A stretch of 37,144 bases of DNA, taken from positions 1 to 37,144 of the forward strand of contig RCNN01000263.1 in NCBI GenBank assembly GCA_003667245.1. The letters are read 5' to 3'. This document shows positions 22,200 through 34,027 of the stretch, one piece after another. Position numbers and translations under genes: made by a program. Origin of the DNA: Heterostelium multicystogenum. Its lineage: Eukaryota; Evosea; Eumycetozoa; Acytosteliales; Acytosteliaceae. Numbering within the stretch: position 1 is the first letter of the stretch; each line of letters opens with the position of its first letter. The notes beneath the pieces are model-generated. The model saw only the letters and a program-made list of their open reading frames with translations. It searched no databases and was not told where the DNA came from.

Positions 22200-22444
22200 T
22201 TATTTCTTTCCTCTGTTCTTAGCAGCGCTTGGTACAGCGGGTGGCTTTGAAACTGGTGCCAGTTTAGAAATGAATGGAATATCGCTCTTCTCTGCTGATG
22301 ATGTGTAATAGATATAGAGTGAAATCAAGGCGACCAACAATGTGACTGGATGGAAAGACCATGGTGACGATCCACCAAACCAAAACAAATGGTGTCTTAA
22401 TAAGGTAGTAGATCAATGATCCGATGAAGCTGAAAAAAACCCAT
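22200..22444 (-). CDS. Small two-helix membrane protein, about 80 residues
   Basis: Starts MGFF at 22444. Two extra bases (one T in the T run at about 22433, one C at about 22345) break the frame. Without them 243 nt give 80 residues. A first hydrophobic stretch (FIGSLIYYLIKTPFVLVWWI) is closely followed by a second (VTLLVALISLYIYYTSS). A soluble basic tail ends PAVPSAAKNRGKK. The KNRGKK ending is Lys-rich and could act as an ER-retention-like signal, but it is not a strict KKxx. It could be a small ER or mitochondrial membrane subunit; I do not recognise the family. Confidence 0.6.
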
Positions 22445-23610
22445 TCTATTCTATATGTTTTGTTTATACTATAACTATAAATTTATATTGAACTTTTAAT
22501 GTCTATTCCTATATTTAATTTTAATTATTTTAAAATTAGATTAGATTAGTTATAATAATATTAATATATATATATTAATTATTTGTATTACTATATGTTA
22601 TGAATTAGGAAGGTGAATAAAAAGGTAGGGAGGAGGTAGCGTAGGTATTTTGTAGGAATAAATAATATGAGAAGGTAGAAATAGCAGGTAGTAGGAGGTA
22701 GGAGTTTGGAAGCTGTTGTTTGTTGTTGTTGATTCAACATCATTATCATCATCACTTACTTTATTTATTTAAATAAATCAATATTATTATTTATTAATAA
22801 AATTAAAAAAAAAAATTCAAACAGTGAACATTTAAAAGCACTAAACAAACACCATGGTGGTGAAATAAATAAATAAATAATAATAAATCAAAAAATATAA
22901 TTAATTTTTGTAAAAAAAAATTGGATTGTCAATGTTTAACAATACTATTAATGTTGATGAACTTCATCATCTTCATCAACATTGACAAAACACTTTACTT
23001 CTTAAAATTCAAACTAATAACTTATATTATAATAACTACAAGATTGATATATTATAATATTATTATATCATTTATTAAAATCAACTAAATAAATTAAAAA
23101 TTTGAACTATTATATATAACATATTATTGTCGTATCGATTTGTATCGTTTTGTTTATCAGACTGACTGTATCCCTATCTAATCATTCTTATGAATGTTAC
23201 ACAATGTATTATAATGCTTGTTATAACATTAATAACATAAACATTAATACATGATAAATATAAACTTTGTTAGATAGATAAATATATCAACAAGCTTTAT
23301 ATGTACAAAGTTATAACTTTGTTGTTGATAGATTGATACCACATGATAAACGTTACATTTCTAAAGGTCAAAGAAATGCTTGGAGTTAGTGTGTGTAGAT
23401 GGACTTTAATTAAAAATAAAAAAAATTAATTTAAAAAAAACAAGCGAAACGAAAATATGGTAATTTTAATTTTAATTAAAAAAGACGATAGAGAGTGAGT
23501 TGTTTGTTCTTGGCTCTTGTTTCAGCACCACCTACCATTTACCTATTAATAAGTAGTATCAAAAAGCAGCAGCAACAGCAGCGCAGCAAAATTACGACGA
23601 GGCAATAAAG
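22445..23610. promoter_or_regulatory. 1.17-kb divergent upstream region of the 80-aa membrane gene and WDR55
   Basis: Very AT-rich. It holds purine-rich GGAGGTAG repeats (22625-22705), a (TAAA)n run (22865-22890), and competing inverted repeats at 22926-22988. A CAGCAGCG-rich 5' leader lies just before the WDR55 ATG. Exact promoters cannot be placed. Confidence 0.4.
22926..22988. repeat. Nested/competing inverted repeats
   Basis: TTGTCAATGTT (22926-22936) is the exact complement of AACATTGACAA (22978-22988). ATGTTGATGAA (22951-22961) is the exact complement of TTCATCAACAT (22972-22982). The right arms overlap, so only one full stem can form at a time. No reading frame is present. Confidence 0.5.
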
Positions 23611-25350
23611 ATGAGTAGCTATTCATCAGATGACTTGACTGACCAAGCTCCAAATGATATATCGTTTGAAACAAACTTGTTCTCGGTAAACTTTCATCCT
23701 ACAGACGACTTGGTAGTCGTATCTGACGCCGAGGGTCGTGTTAAATTGTATGTTTAGGATGTCTTCTTAACATAGCATATCATATCATATCATATATGAT
23801 ATCACCATAGGCATTATGGATGATATGATTGATATGATTGTGAAATGATCGAAGAACAACAAGAGCAAACAAATCATTCTAATTATTGATTAAAATGATG
23901 ATATATCATCTATCTGTCTATAATATAGATTTAGATATGGACTAGAGGAGAACAAGAATCTATTTTCTTTAAGACCTCATAAGTCAGGTTGCAGAGAAGC
24001 ATGCTTCTCCACCGATGGTAAATGTATGTTGTATTATGCACCGCTGCCAAAGACTTAAATGCTAGCGTTTGGTTTCGATTAGATTAGCTTACTGACTCTA
24101 CGACAAATAGATATATTCACAGCTTCATCAGATTGCTCTATGAAGGTAATCGATGTAAATACAGGTTCAGTTTTATATACTAGAGAAGACGCACACGAGT
24201 ATGTAATCACCTGCACACGCCATCTGGTGATATTTATACTATGAATGACTAACCTTGTTCCATATATGATAGTGATGCAATTAATACATTGATAAGTAAA
24301 GATTTTATGGTGTTCACAGGTGACGATGAAGGTACAGTAAAGGTGTGGGACATGAGACAGCAGAATATAGTTTGCGAATTTCAAGAGCATGCTGATTACA
24401 TTTCAGATATTATTACAGTTAACGATAGAAATGTTGTTGCAACATCGTATGTACCAATACAAATTGATAAGTAAAGGATGTACACTAACCTCACTTCTGT
24501 TGTTGTTGTTGTTGGCTGTGATATATTGCAGTGGAGATGGTGGTTTATCCGTATATAATTTCGTTAGAAGATCAATGGATGATATTTCAGAGAAGACTGA
24601 CAATGAGCTGCTCTCTGTCGCAGCATTGGAAAACGACCAAACATTGGTTTGTGGAACACAGGATGGAACAATCTTAATTTTCGACATCCACAACCTTGAG
24701 ACACCAAAGAAGTTTGTTGGACATCCTCAATCAGTTGATTCCATTGTAAAAGTTTCAAAATGACAGTTTTCTTTCCGGTTCAAGTGATGGTATGATTAGG
24801 TATGTTATCATCATGCATAGTTACCAAAGCCAAGTGTATATATATTTACATACCTCTCTGAAATAATTACAAATGATATAGATATGTGGGTATAAAGCCA
24901 AGAAAGTTGTTAGGTGTCATTGGTGAGCATTCAACATTCCCAGTAGAACGTATCGCTATTTCAAGAGATAATAGATATTTAGGTTCAATTTCACACGACT
25001 TGTCTTTAAAGTTTTGGAATGTCTCAAACCTCTATGAGGATAGCGACGATGTAGAGGATGATGAGCAAATGGACCAGGATGAAAGCAACGACGCAGATAG
25101 CGTTGATTACGAAAACCATGGCCAGGAAGATGATGAGCTCACAGATGACAGTGACGACAATATGGAGGACAGTGATGACAGCGACGATAGTGATGATGAT
25201 GACGATAGTGATGACGATTCATCGGACGACAACTCCAAAAAGAAAGTTCGTAAATCAAAGGCAGCAAGAAAGAAGGAAGCAAAGAAAGAGTGGACAAATG
25301 CACCAAATAAAGAAAAGAAGAAGAAAAAGAGCTTCTTCAATGATCTGTGA
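23611..25350 (+). CDS. wdr55: WD-repeat protein WDR55 / yeast Jip5 homologue
   Basis: WD40 beta-propeller with a nucleolar-type charged tail; family members act in ribosome biogenesis (rRNA processing). ATG 23611 starts MSSYSSDDLTDQAPNDISFE, followed by the conserved NLFSVNFHPTDDLVVVSDAE. Six exons: 23611-23747, 23929-24023, 24111-24198, 24273-24446, 24532-24799 and 24882-25350. All junctions restore family sequence (for example DAHD|DAINTL, ATS|GDGGLSVYN). WD signatures include GTVKVWDMRQQN, GTILIFDIHN and LSLKFWNVSNLY. After the propeller comes a long Asp/Ser/Glu run (about 25040-25230), then Lys/Arg-rich KKKVRKSKAARKKEAKKEW. One extra A in TCAAAATGACAG (about 24760) is the only frame break. 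Corrected, there are 410 codons including stop. Confidence 0.95.
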
Positions 25351-25459
25351 TGATCATAATATTATGCCAATATATTCAACTCAAAAGAACTTTGACCTCC
25401 AAACTTTTTTTTTATACCAACAATTCTTTATTGTTATTCTGGTTGAGGTCCATTTGCTG
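25351..25459. other. Short spacer between convergent genes
   Basis: 109 bp between the WDR55 stop and the stop of B-box copy 2. The two transcripts probably overlap at their 3' ends. Confidence 0.4.
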
Positions 25460-27258
25460 TTAATCTGTTTCAAAAACAATTGATCCGCACATTTTTCTAG
25501 AATATGGATCATGATAATATATTGGTTCTACTTTATCCTTTTCAATTGAATAAACAAAGTTACAACCTCTGCCACCAAATGAATAAATATAACTCTCTGT
25601 TGCTGATACTCGATGGTACATTGGATATACATCACTAAATGCGATAGGATTGTTTGTGAGCTTGGTTGTTTGTCTGGTCAAGACATTGTAGTTGATGAAA
25701 TGTTTTTCTTGCATATCCGATAAAAGATGAAATTAGCACTGCTGTCATGACATCCTCTGATTATTGTGAAATCCAATTGATGACTTGAAATGAAATTGTT
25801 TATCAAATCAAATGAAAATACAGTGTCCTTTCCAAAGGGCAATAAATATAATATTCCATCGGAGATCATTGCCGATGCTTGGTCACCATAGTGTTGATGT
25901 AATTGTTGATATATTTCATATTTCATTGTTTTAAACGTTGAATCGATCAATCGATCCTTATCTTCAACATTAACAATCAAATAGATTATGATCTTGACCA
26001 TCATAGCAAGCACCGGAAATTTTGCCATCTGAATCAATTCCTTCGATTTTGCCAATATCTTCCATTGATTTTGATTTGATTGAGTATCGAAACCATGTGC
26101 TTGCTTTAAGAGATGTACTCTTAAATAAATAGATATATTCACCAATTCTTAAAATAGATTGAAAAGTGCCTCGGAATACATAGTTTAAATTATATAATGG
26201 TTCGAATGATATATTGTTTGAAAGATTGATGAGAGTTGCTCCTTTTTCAAGGTGAGTTGTAAAAATATAGGTTGATTTCTTTGGACCATCTTTGTTCACA
26301 GTTGTTGTTATTGTCAGTGGTGAAGTTGGTTTTTGATTTGATAGACAGTTGAATTGATTTTCTGAGGATTGATTCCATTGATTGGGAATCGAATGGTTTG
26401 ATTTTCAGGGGATATATATGATGCTTTATATCATCGATTGTATTAGGATTGAATGACTGATTGTATTGATTCAATAGATATAAAATGATTGTGGGACGAT
26501 CACCTTTGAATTGTTTGGTCAGTTGATTGATTTTCAAATTGTTCATTATATCGATGATTGAATATTGTTTGTTTGTTGGCAGAGATAAATGACGACAATG
26601 TATTGCATGACTGAGTTGATGATATAATTGCTGTTGTCAAGTATTGATCAGTGGTGTCGTTAACTGTTGTAATATTTTCATATGTGTCACATTGATTATT
26701 ATCAAGATTGATATGATTGATGTTATTGAGATCACTATTAACATTAATGATATTGATGAGATGTTTCAATTGATTGATGTTGTTCTCGATTCGTTTCGGT
26801 CAATATTTGTTTGTTATCTCCCATACAATTCTTTAGTCTTTTCTCTTCAATAATAAGATATTGGTGATATTGTGCAAAGTGTTGTGATATTTCGTTCTCT
26901 GTTTTTTTCAATTAATTGTAGCTCTGATGAACATGACTTCAATGAACTCCACAACGATGAGATTGTTTGCTTAATTGAAGATATTGAAATATAATCAAGT
27001 TTAGTTTCATCTTTGTTGTTGTTGCTTTCGTTTGTTGTTTTTTGATCATCATTGCTGTCAATTATGTTGTTCAAGTCATTTAGTTGTTCATTAATTATAC
27101 TGATATGCTCGCAATATCTTGAATGATCGTGGACTAAGCTACATTTTCGAACACATCCATTCGTTACATCTATAAACAAATCACCTTCAATGATTTATTA
27201 TGTTTTGGCATTGTTGAGTGCCATCAATCTCTTCATTATCACTATGTGCTCTTTTCAT
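25460..27258 (-). CDS. B-box zinc finger / kelch-like protein, copy 2
   Basis: Paralogue of 15701-17434, same strand and domain order. It starts at ATG 27256-27258 (MKRAHSDNEEIDGTQQ). The B-box reads, after removing single extra bases near 27150 and 27170, HNKSLKVICYRCNEWMC then SKCSLVHDHSRYCEH. It keeps all zinc ligands and has a further Cys-His after the box. An Asn-rich helical linker follows (NNIIDSNDDQKTTNESNNNK), then kelch-like blades with FRYSIKSKSMEDIGKIEGID and YPMYHRVSATESYIYSFGGR, ending SRKMCGSIVFETD. The blade near 25580-25630 is almost identical in DNA to 15800-15870 of copy 1. Frameshifts occur near 26900, 26500, 26250, 25975 and 25715. No introns are seen. The function is unknown; both copies may be paralogues of a larger family. 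Confidence 0.75.
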
Positions 27259-27781
27259 GATAGTAATTTGAATAAAATCATTACAACATTTCAAACTCTT
27301 ATGAGGCTAAAAACCAACAAAATAGGTAAATTTTAATTTAATGGGGAAAATCAAATAAGATATTTCTCTTTAGTTGATCCCCCGATATTTTTGACCAGGG
27401 ACCACTTTGATAAATCAGATCTTGGTAAAAACCAACAAAACTCCTCCCAATCTAAATTGATTAAAATTTATTTTCATTTTTTTAGTTTAATTTTTTGATT
27501 TTTTTTGCTTCTTGATCATTTGAGAGGAAAAGAAATCTGTGTGTAAAAAAATTAATTTATCTCATTTCCTAATTTGCATATTGAAAGATTTCATTGGCAA
27601 AAGATAGATAGATAGAAGATATAGATATAGATATAGGTTGATTGATTGGTGGTCGGATTGACTTCTCAAAGGAAAAGTTGCCTAACAGTGTACAAATACT
27701 TTTAGGAGCTCCTAAATAACATTTTGCTCATACTGTTGTTTTATTTTGTTGGGCAGTGCGTGAATCAAGACTGCGGTGATC
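27259..27781. promoter_or_regulatory. Divergent upstream region, B-box copy 2 / RCC1-TBC
   Basis: About 520 bp. A perfect 15-bp direct repeat, TAAAAACCAACAAAA, occurs at 27308-27322 and 27426-27440, plus (GATA)n at 27605-27635. The repeats could be transcription-factor sites for either gene; this is inferred from position. Confidence 0.4.
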
Positions 27782-30700
27782 ATGGCAGAGGAATTTACGA
27801 TTAAACAATGGGGTAGAGCTGGATTGCATCGACACTACTATGAAGCAGAGTCAATTGATATCCATAATAAGAGGCCATCTAGAGTATTCTCGGGTTCATC
27901 GCATTCAATTATGATTACTGGTATGTTGCTGCTTCAAATCATTGATCACTCTCTAAACAATTTATTAATCGTAGTTATTCAAATTCAACTCAATTTTAGT
28001 TGGCGGTGATTTATAGTTTGTATTGAAACCATTAGTTTCAGAATCTGAATCAAAACATTTGCATTTCTAACCCTAATTTTTCGGTTCGTTTAGTTCTTTT
28101 GGATCGAATACGTGTGGTCAGCTTGGACATGGTGATTTGGAAAAACATGAATTTGAGCCAATCAGAAAGTTTTCAATGCTCAAGGCCTATGCTTCAGATA
28201 TCCCGATACAGGTGGAAATAGGCAAGGATTTCACTTTGGTTCTTACAAAGGAGGGAAATATCTATAGCTGGGGACTGGGCGACCAAGGACAGCTTGGCAA
28301 CATAGTGGACGACGAGCAAAGCTGTTGCCATTTCAAAGTTGAATGGCGGTGGGCTGTTCCTTGATGTGCTTTTGGCTACGAGCCAAGATGGATCATCTCC
28401 GTGGAACATGATAAATCCATTCCCAAAGAGAGTAATACTACAACAACCAATTGCAATGATTGCGTGTGGATCGGCGCACTCTGTTGCAGTGACCAGCACT
28501 GGCGAGCTGTATGCATGGGGATCCAACAGTTGTGGACAGCTTGGAATAGGTGACAACCAATTCAATATGTATTCGCCAACCAGAGTGAATGGGATTGGTC
28601 CTGTGTCACTAATTGCTGCCGGATATTCACATACTCTGGCTCTGCTAACAAATCGAACTCAACTCTACAGGTAAGTAGGACTTACGCTATTTGCTACTGG
28701 CTCAGCTTATTCATATTCTATTAAGTTGGGGAAAGGGATCAGATGGACAGCTTGGTCACGGTACCACCAAGAGTTACTCGACACCCAAAGAGATTGCGCC
28801 TTCATTCATCAAGCCACTGGACACTATCAAATCGATAGCTTGCGGACAGTTCACATCATACGTCATTACTTCATTTAGGGAAATATTTTCATGGGGACAG
28901 GGCATATCCCTTGGCCATGCAGATTACAACGATCAACTCACACCAAAAGCTGGTCACTGAGCTTCTTGGCAAAGGAGTCGAGTATATTACAGCAGGATTC
29001 TCTCACTGTTTAGCGCATACCAGTGATGGACTATGCTATGCTTTTGGTCAAGGAGACTATGGACAACTTGGACTCGGTGAAGAAACAAGCATATCACTCA
29101 CACCACAGATTGTAACACAATTGGAGCCATATTTCATCGAGCACATCTCATGCGGATGGTGGAGTGCAGTTGCCATCCTAACACCTCGGACAGCTGACCA
29201 CCAACAGTCAAGCGACCAAGCTACATCAGCACTCAAAAGAAACAGTAGTAGTTCTGCATTTAAGCGTGTATATAGCCAACCAAAGTTTACCTTAAGTGAT
29301 TCAATGCTGCATGTATGTATTATTTTGCTTCGTTTATCGTATATCAAACTTACAATTGCTCTAGTTGGAGAAGCTATTGATAGAGTATGATGTAGAGCAA
29401 TCATTGGAAATGATACATCAATTAGACAACGAGATAAATTCAGATAACTCAAGCGAATCAGAGGACCTGATGGCCTCACTTGTATTTATAGATCCAGCCG
29501 CTCTCGAAGAGCACCAAATCAACCTCAAACAAAAGCGAAGACTCATTCATTCTCTTGGGTCTGTATTTGATAAATTGTATGTTATACATGTTTACTTGCT
29601 TGCAATCAGTTGCTTACTAATATGCACTTGCTGCCAGTGTAAATATATTTAAAGAGAAGCCACTTGTCAATAACTTGACAGTCGATATCGACCAAGATAC
29701 GCTTTCAAAGATTTGGTCGGAGCGATTCATCCCGATATGGTACAGATGCATTCAGAGCAAAGAATGGATGAAATCTAAGATCTGGAGAAAGGGCATTCCT
29801 CCTGATTTGAGACCACTTGTTTGGGGCATGGCGATAGGCAACAAACTAGGAATCACTCGGGAGCAATACGATGAGTGGCACGACACGGTCGAGCAGTTCT
29901 TGAAGTACCTAGAGGACAAGAAGAATCTAAAGATTCTAAGAGACTACGTCGACTCCTCCGACGAAGAGGAGGACTTTAGCAGCGAAGAGAGTCTTATGTA
30001 TTCTCCCAATGACAGCACAGTGCCGCCGGTGTTCAAGCAACTGTACCAGACCTACTCGATGCTGCTCATCGATTTACCGCGCACTTTTCCACACCTCCAG
30101 ATGTTCAACAAGAGTGGACCGTATCACATGCAGATGACGTATCTTCTGCTGATGTGGACATTGCACAAGCCCAACATAGGATATGTTCAAGGTATGACGT
30201 ATCTTTCCGGTTTGTTCTGTCTGCATTGGAAGCCATTCGAAAGTTTCGTCGCATTCTCCAACATGGTTCACAATCACTATTTCTCCTCGCTATTCATGAT
30301 GGATGTCAATCAAATTGTGAAGCACATCAAGATATTTGACATTCTCTATCAACGTTATCTACCTGAACTACACATACAGTTTAAGAGGCTAGGTTTTTGT
30401 AAGACAAATCATACCAAAGAAGTAATCAATCAAAGAAAGTACTAACAAATCATCATCAACTCTAAACTAAACCAAACTGTACATGTACACTTACTTTTAG
30501 CGTCTGAACACTATTTGTTAGAATGGTTCTTGACAATGTTCACTAAACAACTCCCTCTTGATGTTGCAGCTAGAATATGGGACTGTAAGTATTGAATGCA
30601 TTCAGATCGTTGCTTGTGAAGAGCTGTATAATCTAATGGGACGATGTATATGTTTAGGTTATGTATTCGAAGGAGAGACATTTATATATGCTACAGCTAT

Positions 30701-30911
30701 AGCGATATTAAAGTGCTGCCAAAAGTTAATCATTTCATCTAGCTTTGACGAGGCTGCATTGCTTCTGCGAACACTTCCACAGGACATCAAAGAAGAAGCA
30801 TTGTTTTCAGCTATCAACACAATACACATCCCCAAATACTTTAAGAAACTCGCTGACGACTTGAATAAAGAGTCATATATACACAACAGCAGTGGCGATA
30901 CCAATTCTTAA
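27782..30911 (+). CDS. RCC1-repeat / TBC-domain (Rab GTPase-activating) fusion protein
   Basis: Predicted 875 residues with an N-terminal RCC1 beta-propeller and a C-terminal TBC Rab-GAP. RCC1 blades: [67 protein letters not shown] and [15 protein letters not shown] Ser/Gln-rich linker and an acidic helix follow. The TBC domain has [19 protein letters not shown], the arginine finger in [12 protein letters not shown], the glutamine finger in [14 protein letters not shown], and [20 protein letters not shown]. Both catalytic fingers are present. Eight exons: 27782-27920, 28000-28015 (only 16 nt, VGGDLY), 28094-28670, 28726-29312, 29365-29576, 29638-30398, 30501-30584 and 30658-30911. Two extra bases (about 28321 and 28951) are the only frame breaks. 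Corrected, 2628 nt is exactly 876 codons. It likely inactivates a Rab on endomembranes; the RCC1 part could target or regulate it. Confidence 0.93.
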
Positions 30912-31413
30912 ATGACAATGGCAATGACAACTGCTATACGATCGACTCGACAATATTATAACTACAATACCTAGCTTTTCTCAACGGTACAATTCTTTAC
31001 ATCTATATAAGATACACAAAGATTGATTCATCCTATTGAGAAGGCTTTAAAGTAGTAGTAGTTGAGTTATGATACGATCAGTTCAGTTCAGTTAATATTG
31101 TACATTTAAAGAATAACGATGGTTAGAGCAACTCTAGATTGTTGTATCTGGGTTTTTGTTTTTCCACCCTCAACTAACATATTCTATTGGCTAACTTTAT
31201 TATGATTTCTTTACATATTGTATACGACATGTATAGTTGTTGTTAATGAGTCTAGTCTAGTTTATAATCTTACATAGATTACATATTTCATACTAGTTTA
31301 ATTTATACTTTGAGTTTAACAAGTTTAAATTAACGATTCATTGTTGTCTAGAATGGTGAGGCTTCAGATTGTTTGGTTCCGCCTAGCTGAGCGCTTATGT
31401 TTGGTAAGTAGCT
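30912..31413. other. Intergenic between convergent genes
   Basis: 3' flanks of RCC1-TBC (+) and the FN3-like surface protein (-). AT-rich with no recognised feature. Confidence 0.5.
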
Positions 31414-33464
31414 TAGTTGGCTGCCACTTTGTTGACTGCCACTTTGTTGACTACCACTTTGGTCCCAGTCCTCTGGGTTGTAGGATTGTTGATTGTTAAT
31501 TCCACTTTGTTGGTTGTTTTATGATTGGAAGACGGTGTTTCTGAGTGCTGCTGCTTTCTTGATTTCCTTTTTTGATTCCAATTTCCATCATTGTCATTCT
31601 CTTCATCGTCAGAAAGCTGGATGTATTCGTATTGGACATTCTTCTTGTTGCCATCGAAGTGGTGGAATATCTTTTTAAATAGATATTCATCAAAGTAGAT
31701 CCTTCTAAAGGTGAAGCACGCATATCCACATATTAAAAGCATTCCAAAAGTCACGAAACAGCACAGCGATAATAAAAGATGGAGACGATTGGAAGTTTTG
31801 ATTTACTAGATTGTTGGAGATTAGATCGAATTAATACTAGGCATTGCATTGCATTCCTTTGATAGTAGGTTTGGCAAAAGTTACTTACACACTGTGATGT
31901 CTTGGGTTGCATGGTCTGTTCCATCGTTTGATGCTGTTAGCTGAATATGGTAGTCAACGAATTCTGTGATGTTTTTGATTGTGCAGCTTAGTTCGATTGT
32001 GTTGTTGCATGCTGGGACTACCGTGTGGTTGAGTTTAACGGTGTAGAGAGTGTGCTGGGTGCTAAGTCCTCCCTTGGAGTTGTAGTAGATGGAGATGCTG
32101 CTCTCTGTTGTTTCAATGTTTGAACTTTGTGATTGTCACTGGGTAGTGTAGAATCTGCTGATACAGCATTGGAGCGGACTGCTTGCCGTTGTTGATGACT
32201 AATACACTAATGCTTGCAGTGGAGCCACTGGGCAAGTTGCTGATAGTGCAGCTAAGAGTGTTATTGCACTGATTCATTGTTGTACCATTGATCCTGTACC
32301 AAGTAGGTGCTGGCTATATCTGGGAAATCCTCCAGCTGAATAGTAGTTAAGTTGCAATGATGATGGACTCTGAGCAATTGATTGCAGTGAGACCATTGAT
32401 GGGAGGGCTGGAGTCGAAAAAGGTGTTGAGAAAACAGATGGAACAACTCCAAAGTAGCTGGAGCCATCTACTTTGACCAAAAATTGAGTAGTGATGCCAG
32501 GTGTTATTCCACAGATAGTACAGCTATTGTTGGTGCTGCACCCCATCTTGTATTGATTGCTCACTGGATCGAGATAGAAGATCTGATAATTGATGCCAAC
32601 TGAGTTCCAGCCAATGGAACTAATCGATTGCAGTGTAATCATGCTGTAGCTAGTGAATTTGATGGGTCCTAATGAAATCGATAGTTGATTGATCACTGGA
32701 AAAGCATTCATTATATTGGTGGCACTAGAGCACCCATCACTGTATGTTTTGGTTTGCGATTTGGTTGCTGCATGTATTATCATTGCCATAGTAGCTGAAC
32801 TTCAAGTGAGGACATACAAGTTGCACCGACTATTTTGTAGTTCATAATATTACCGGATAGAATGGCGTCGCCTTGGACACAGACGCCTTCTGCCACTGTA
32901 TATCTAGCTCTTGAGTCATAGTCATCGACACAATTGCTTCAATAGATAGATGTATGGATGGATAATGGATGGAATCAAATAGAATATTGGAATATGGTTA
33001 TGTTAGTCTTTAAAATTATTAATGGATCCATTTCAGAAATATTGATATGCTACGCTACCTAATATATCTTTCATAGTAAAGGGTATTTGGCTGAGGAATG
33101 ACAGGATGGCTTGACAGCTGTAGTGTTATCGAGTAGGTCGGATTACATTGTCCACCAACGAACACGATGGTATTGTTGACTTGTTGACAGGTTGCATCAT
33201 TGAACAGTTGATATTGAATTTGATTTCCGGTGGTGCCATTTGAGAATAACAATTGAAGATCCACCCGACAAAGGATAGCATTGTGCAAGTTTATAGGAAG
33301 CTGCCTTTAATAGTAAATTATCGCATTGATCATAAAATAGCATATGTACCCCAACTACTACTAGTGGCCAAGATGGACGCCGAGGTAGCACCACCAAAAG
33401 CAACAACAGTCGCCACAGCAACAACAACTGTCAACAATAATTTACTTTGATAATTATAAGTCAT
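31414..33464 (-). CDS. Type I membrane protein with Cys-paired FN3-like extracellular modules
   Basis: Starts at ATG 33462-33464 with a signal peptide (YQSKLLLTVVVAVATVVAFG). The ectodomain contains repeated modules of about 90 residues, each with a paired-Cys signature before a turn: GCSTNNSCTICGITPG and QCNNTLSCTISNLPSG, with a third near 31980-32020. This resembles the fibronectin-III/IPT-like modules of dictyostelid surface proteins. One intron, 31806-31888, precedes the membrane exon. The helix is LLLSLCCFVTFGMLLICGYA, followed by a cytosolic tail with FFRRI-like basic residues, an acidic patch (QLSDDEENDNDGNWNQ) and terminal repeats of VNKVA. Frequent indels break the ectodomain. It could act in adhesion or allorecognition; no specific partner can be named. 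Confidence 0.65.
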
Positions 33465-34027
33465 TGTTTTATGTAATATTATAGGAGATAGATAAATATT
33501 ATCTATCTATTCTATTTGTATATATTTATGAGAGTGGTTTGCCTTTTTACTTTATTCAGCTAAGGGTCATCAGCGGACCCTTTCCTTTGAGTTGCTGCTA
33601 AAAAAGATTTTGATTAATTCGAATTGTCAACCAATTTAAAAATATCTTTGCAAAAAATTACCTTAAAGCTGAATCACTTTTAAAAGATCAGAAGTTCCTC
33701 TAAAATATCTGAAAGATAATTATCTCAAAATATAATATTAAGATAAAGATCTGATAAAGTTTTTAGTAAAATCAGACAATCTAGTTTTAGTTCTCACTTT
33801 TCTTGGTAGATTTACCGCATGCGGGAACAATTCAAATAAAATTTTAAAGTGATTCTTAAATTAATATTTTGTAGTTAAAAATTAAACAGATCAAGATACA
33901 CATCGTGATAATACTAATAATAATAATATTATTATTATTATAAAGAGATGACTACTATACCATACTATGTCATTGTAATATTTATTAAGTAGAAATTATA
34001 TAAAGAACAATGACTTGAAGTCAATAA
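33465..34027. other. Divergent intergenic region
   Basis: Between the FN3-like gene (-) and the ankyrin kinase (+). It has an AT-only palindrome of (TAA)n(TTA)n at about 33917-33942 and is otherwise unremarkable. Confidence 0.5.

Noticed and set aside
25107..25340. Minus-strand Ser-rich/Phe-rich frame
   Set aside because: Antisense of the acidic and Lys-rich tail of WDR55; its composition is explained by that repeat.
33917..33942. AT-only palindrome (TAA)n(TTA)n
   Set aside because: Simple triplet repeats meeting their complement; expected by chance in this composition.
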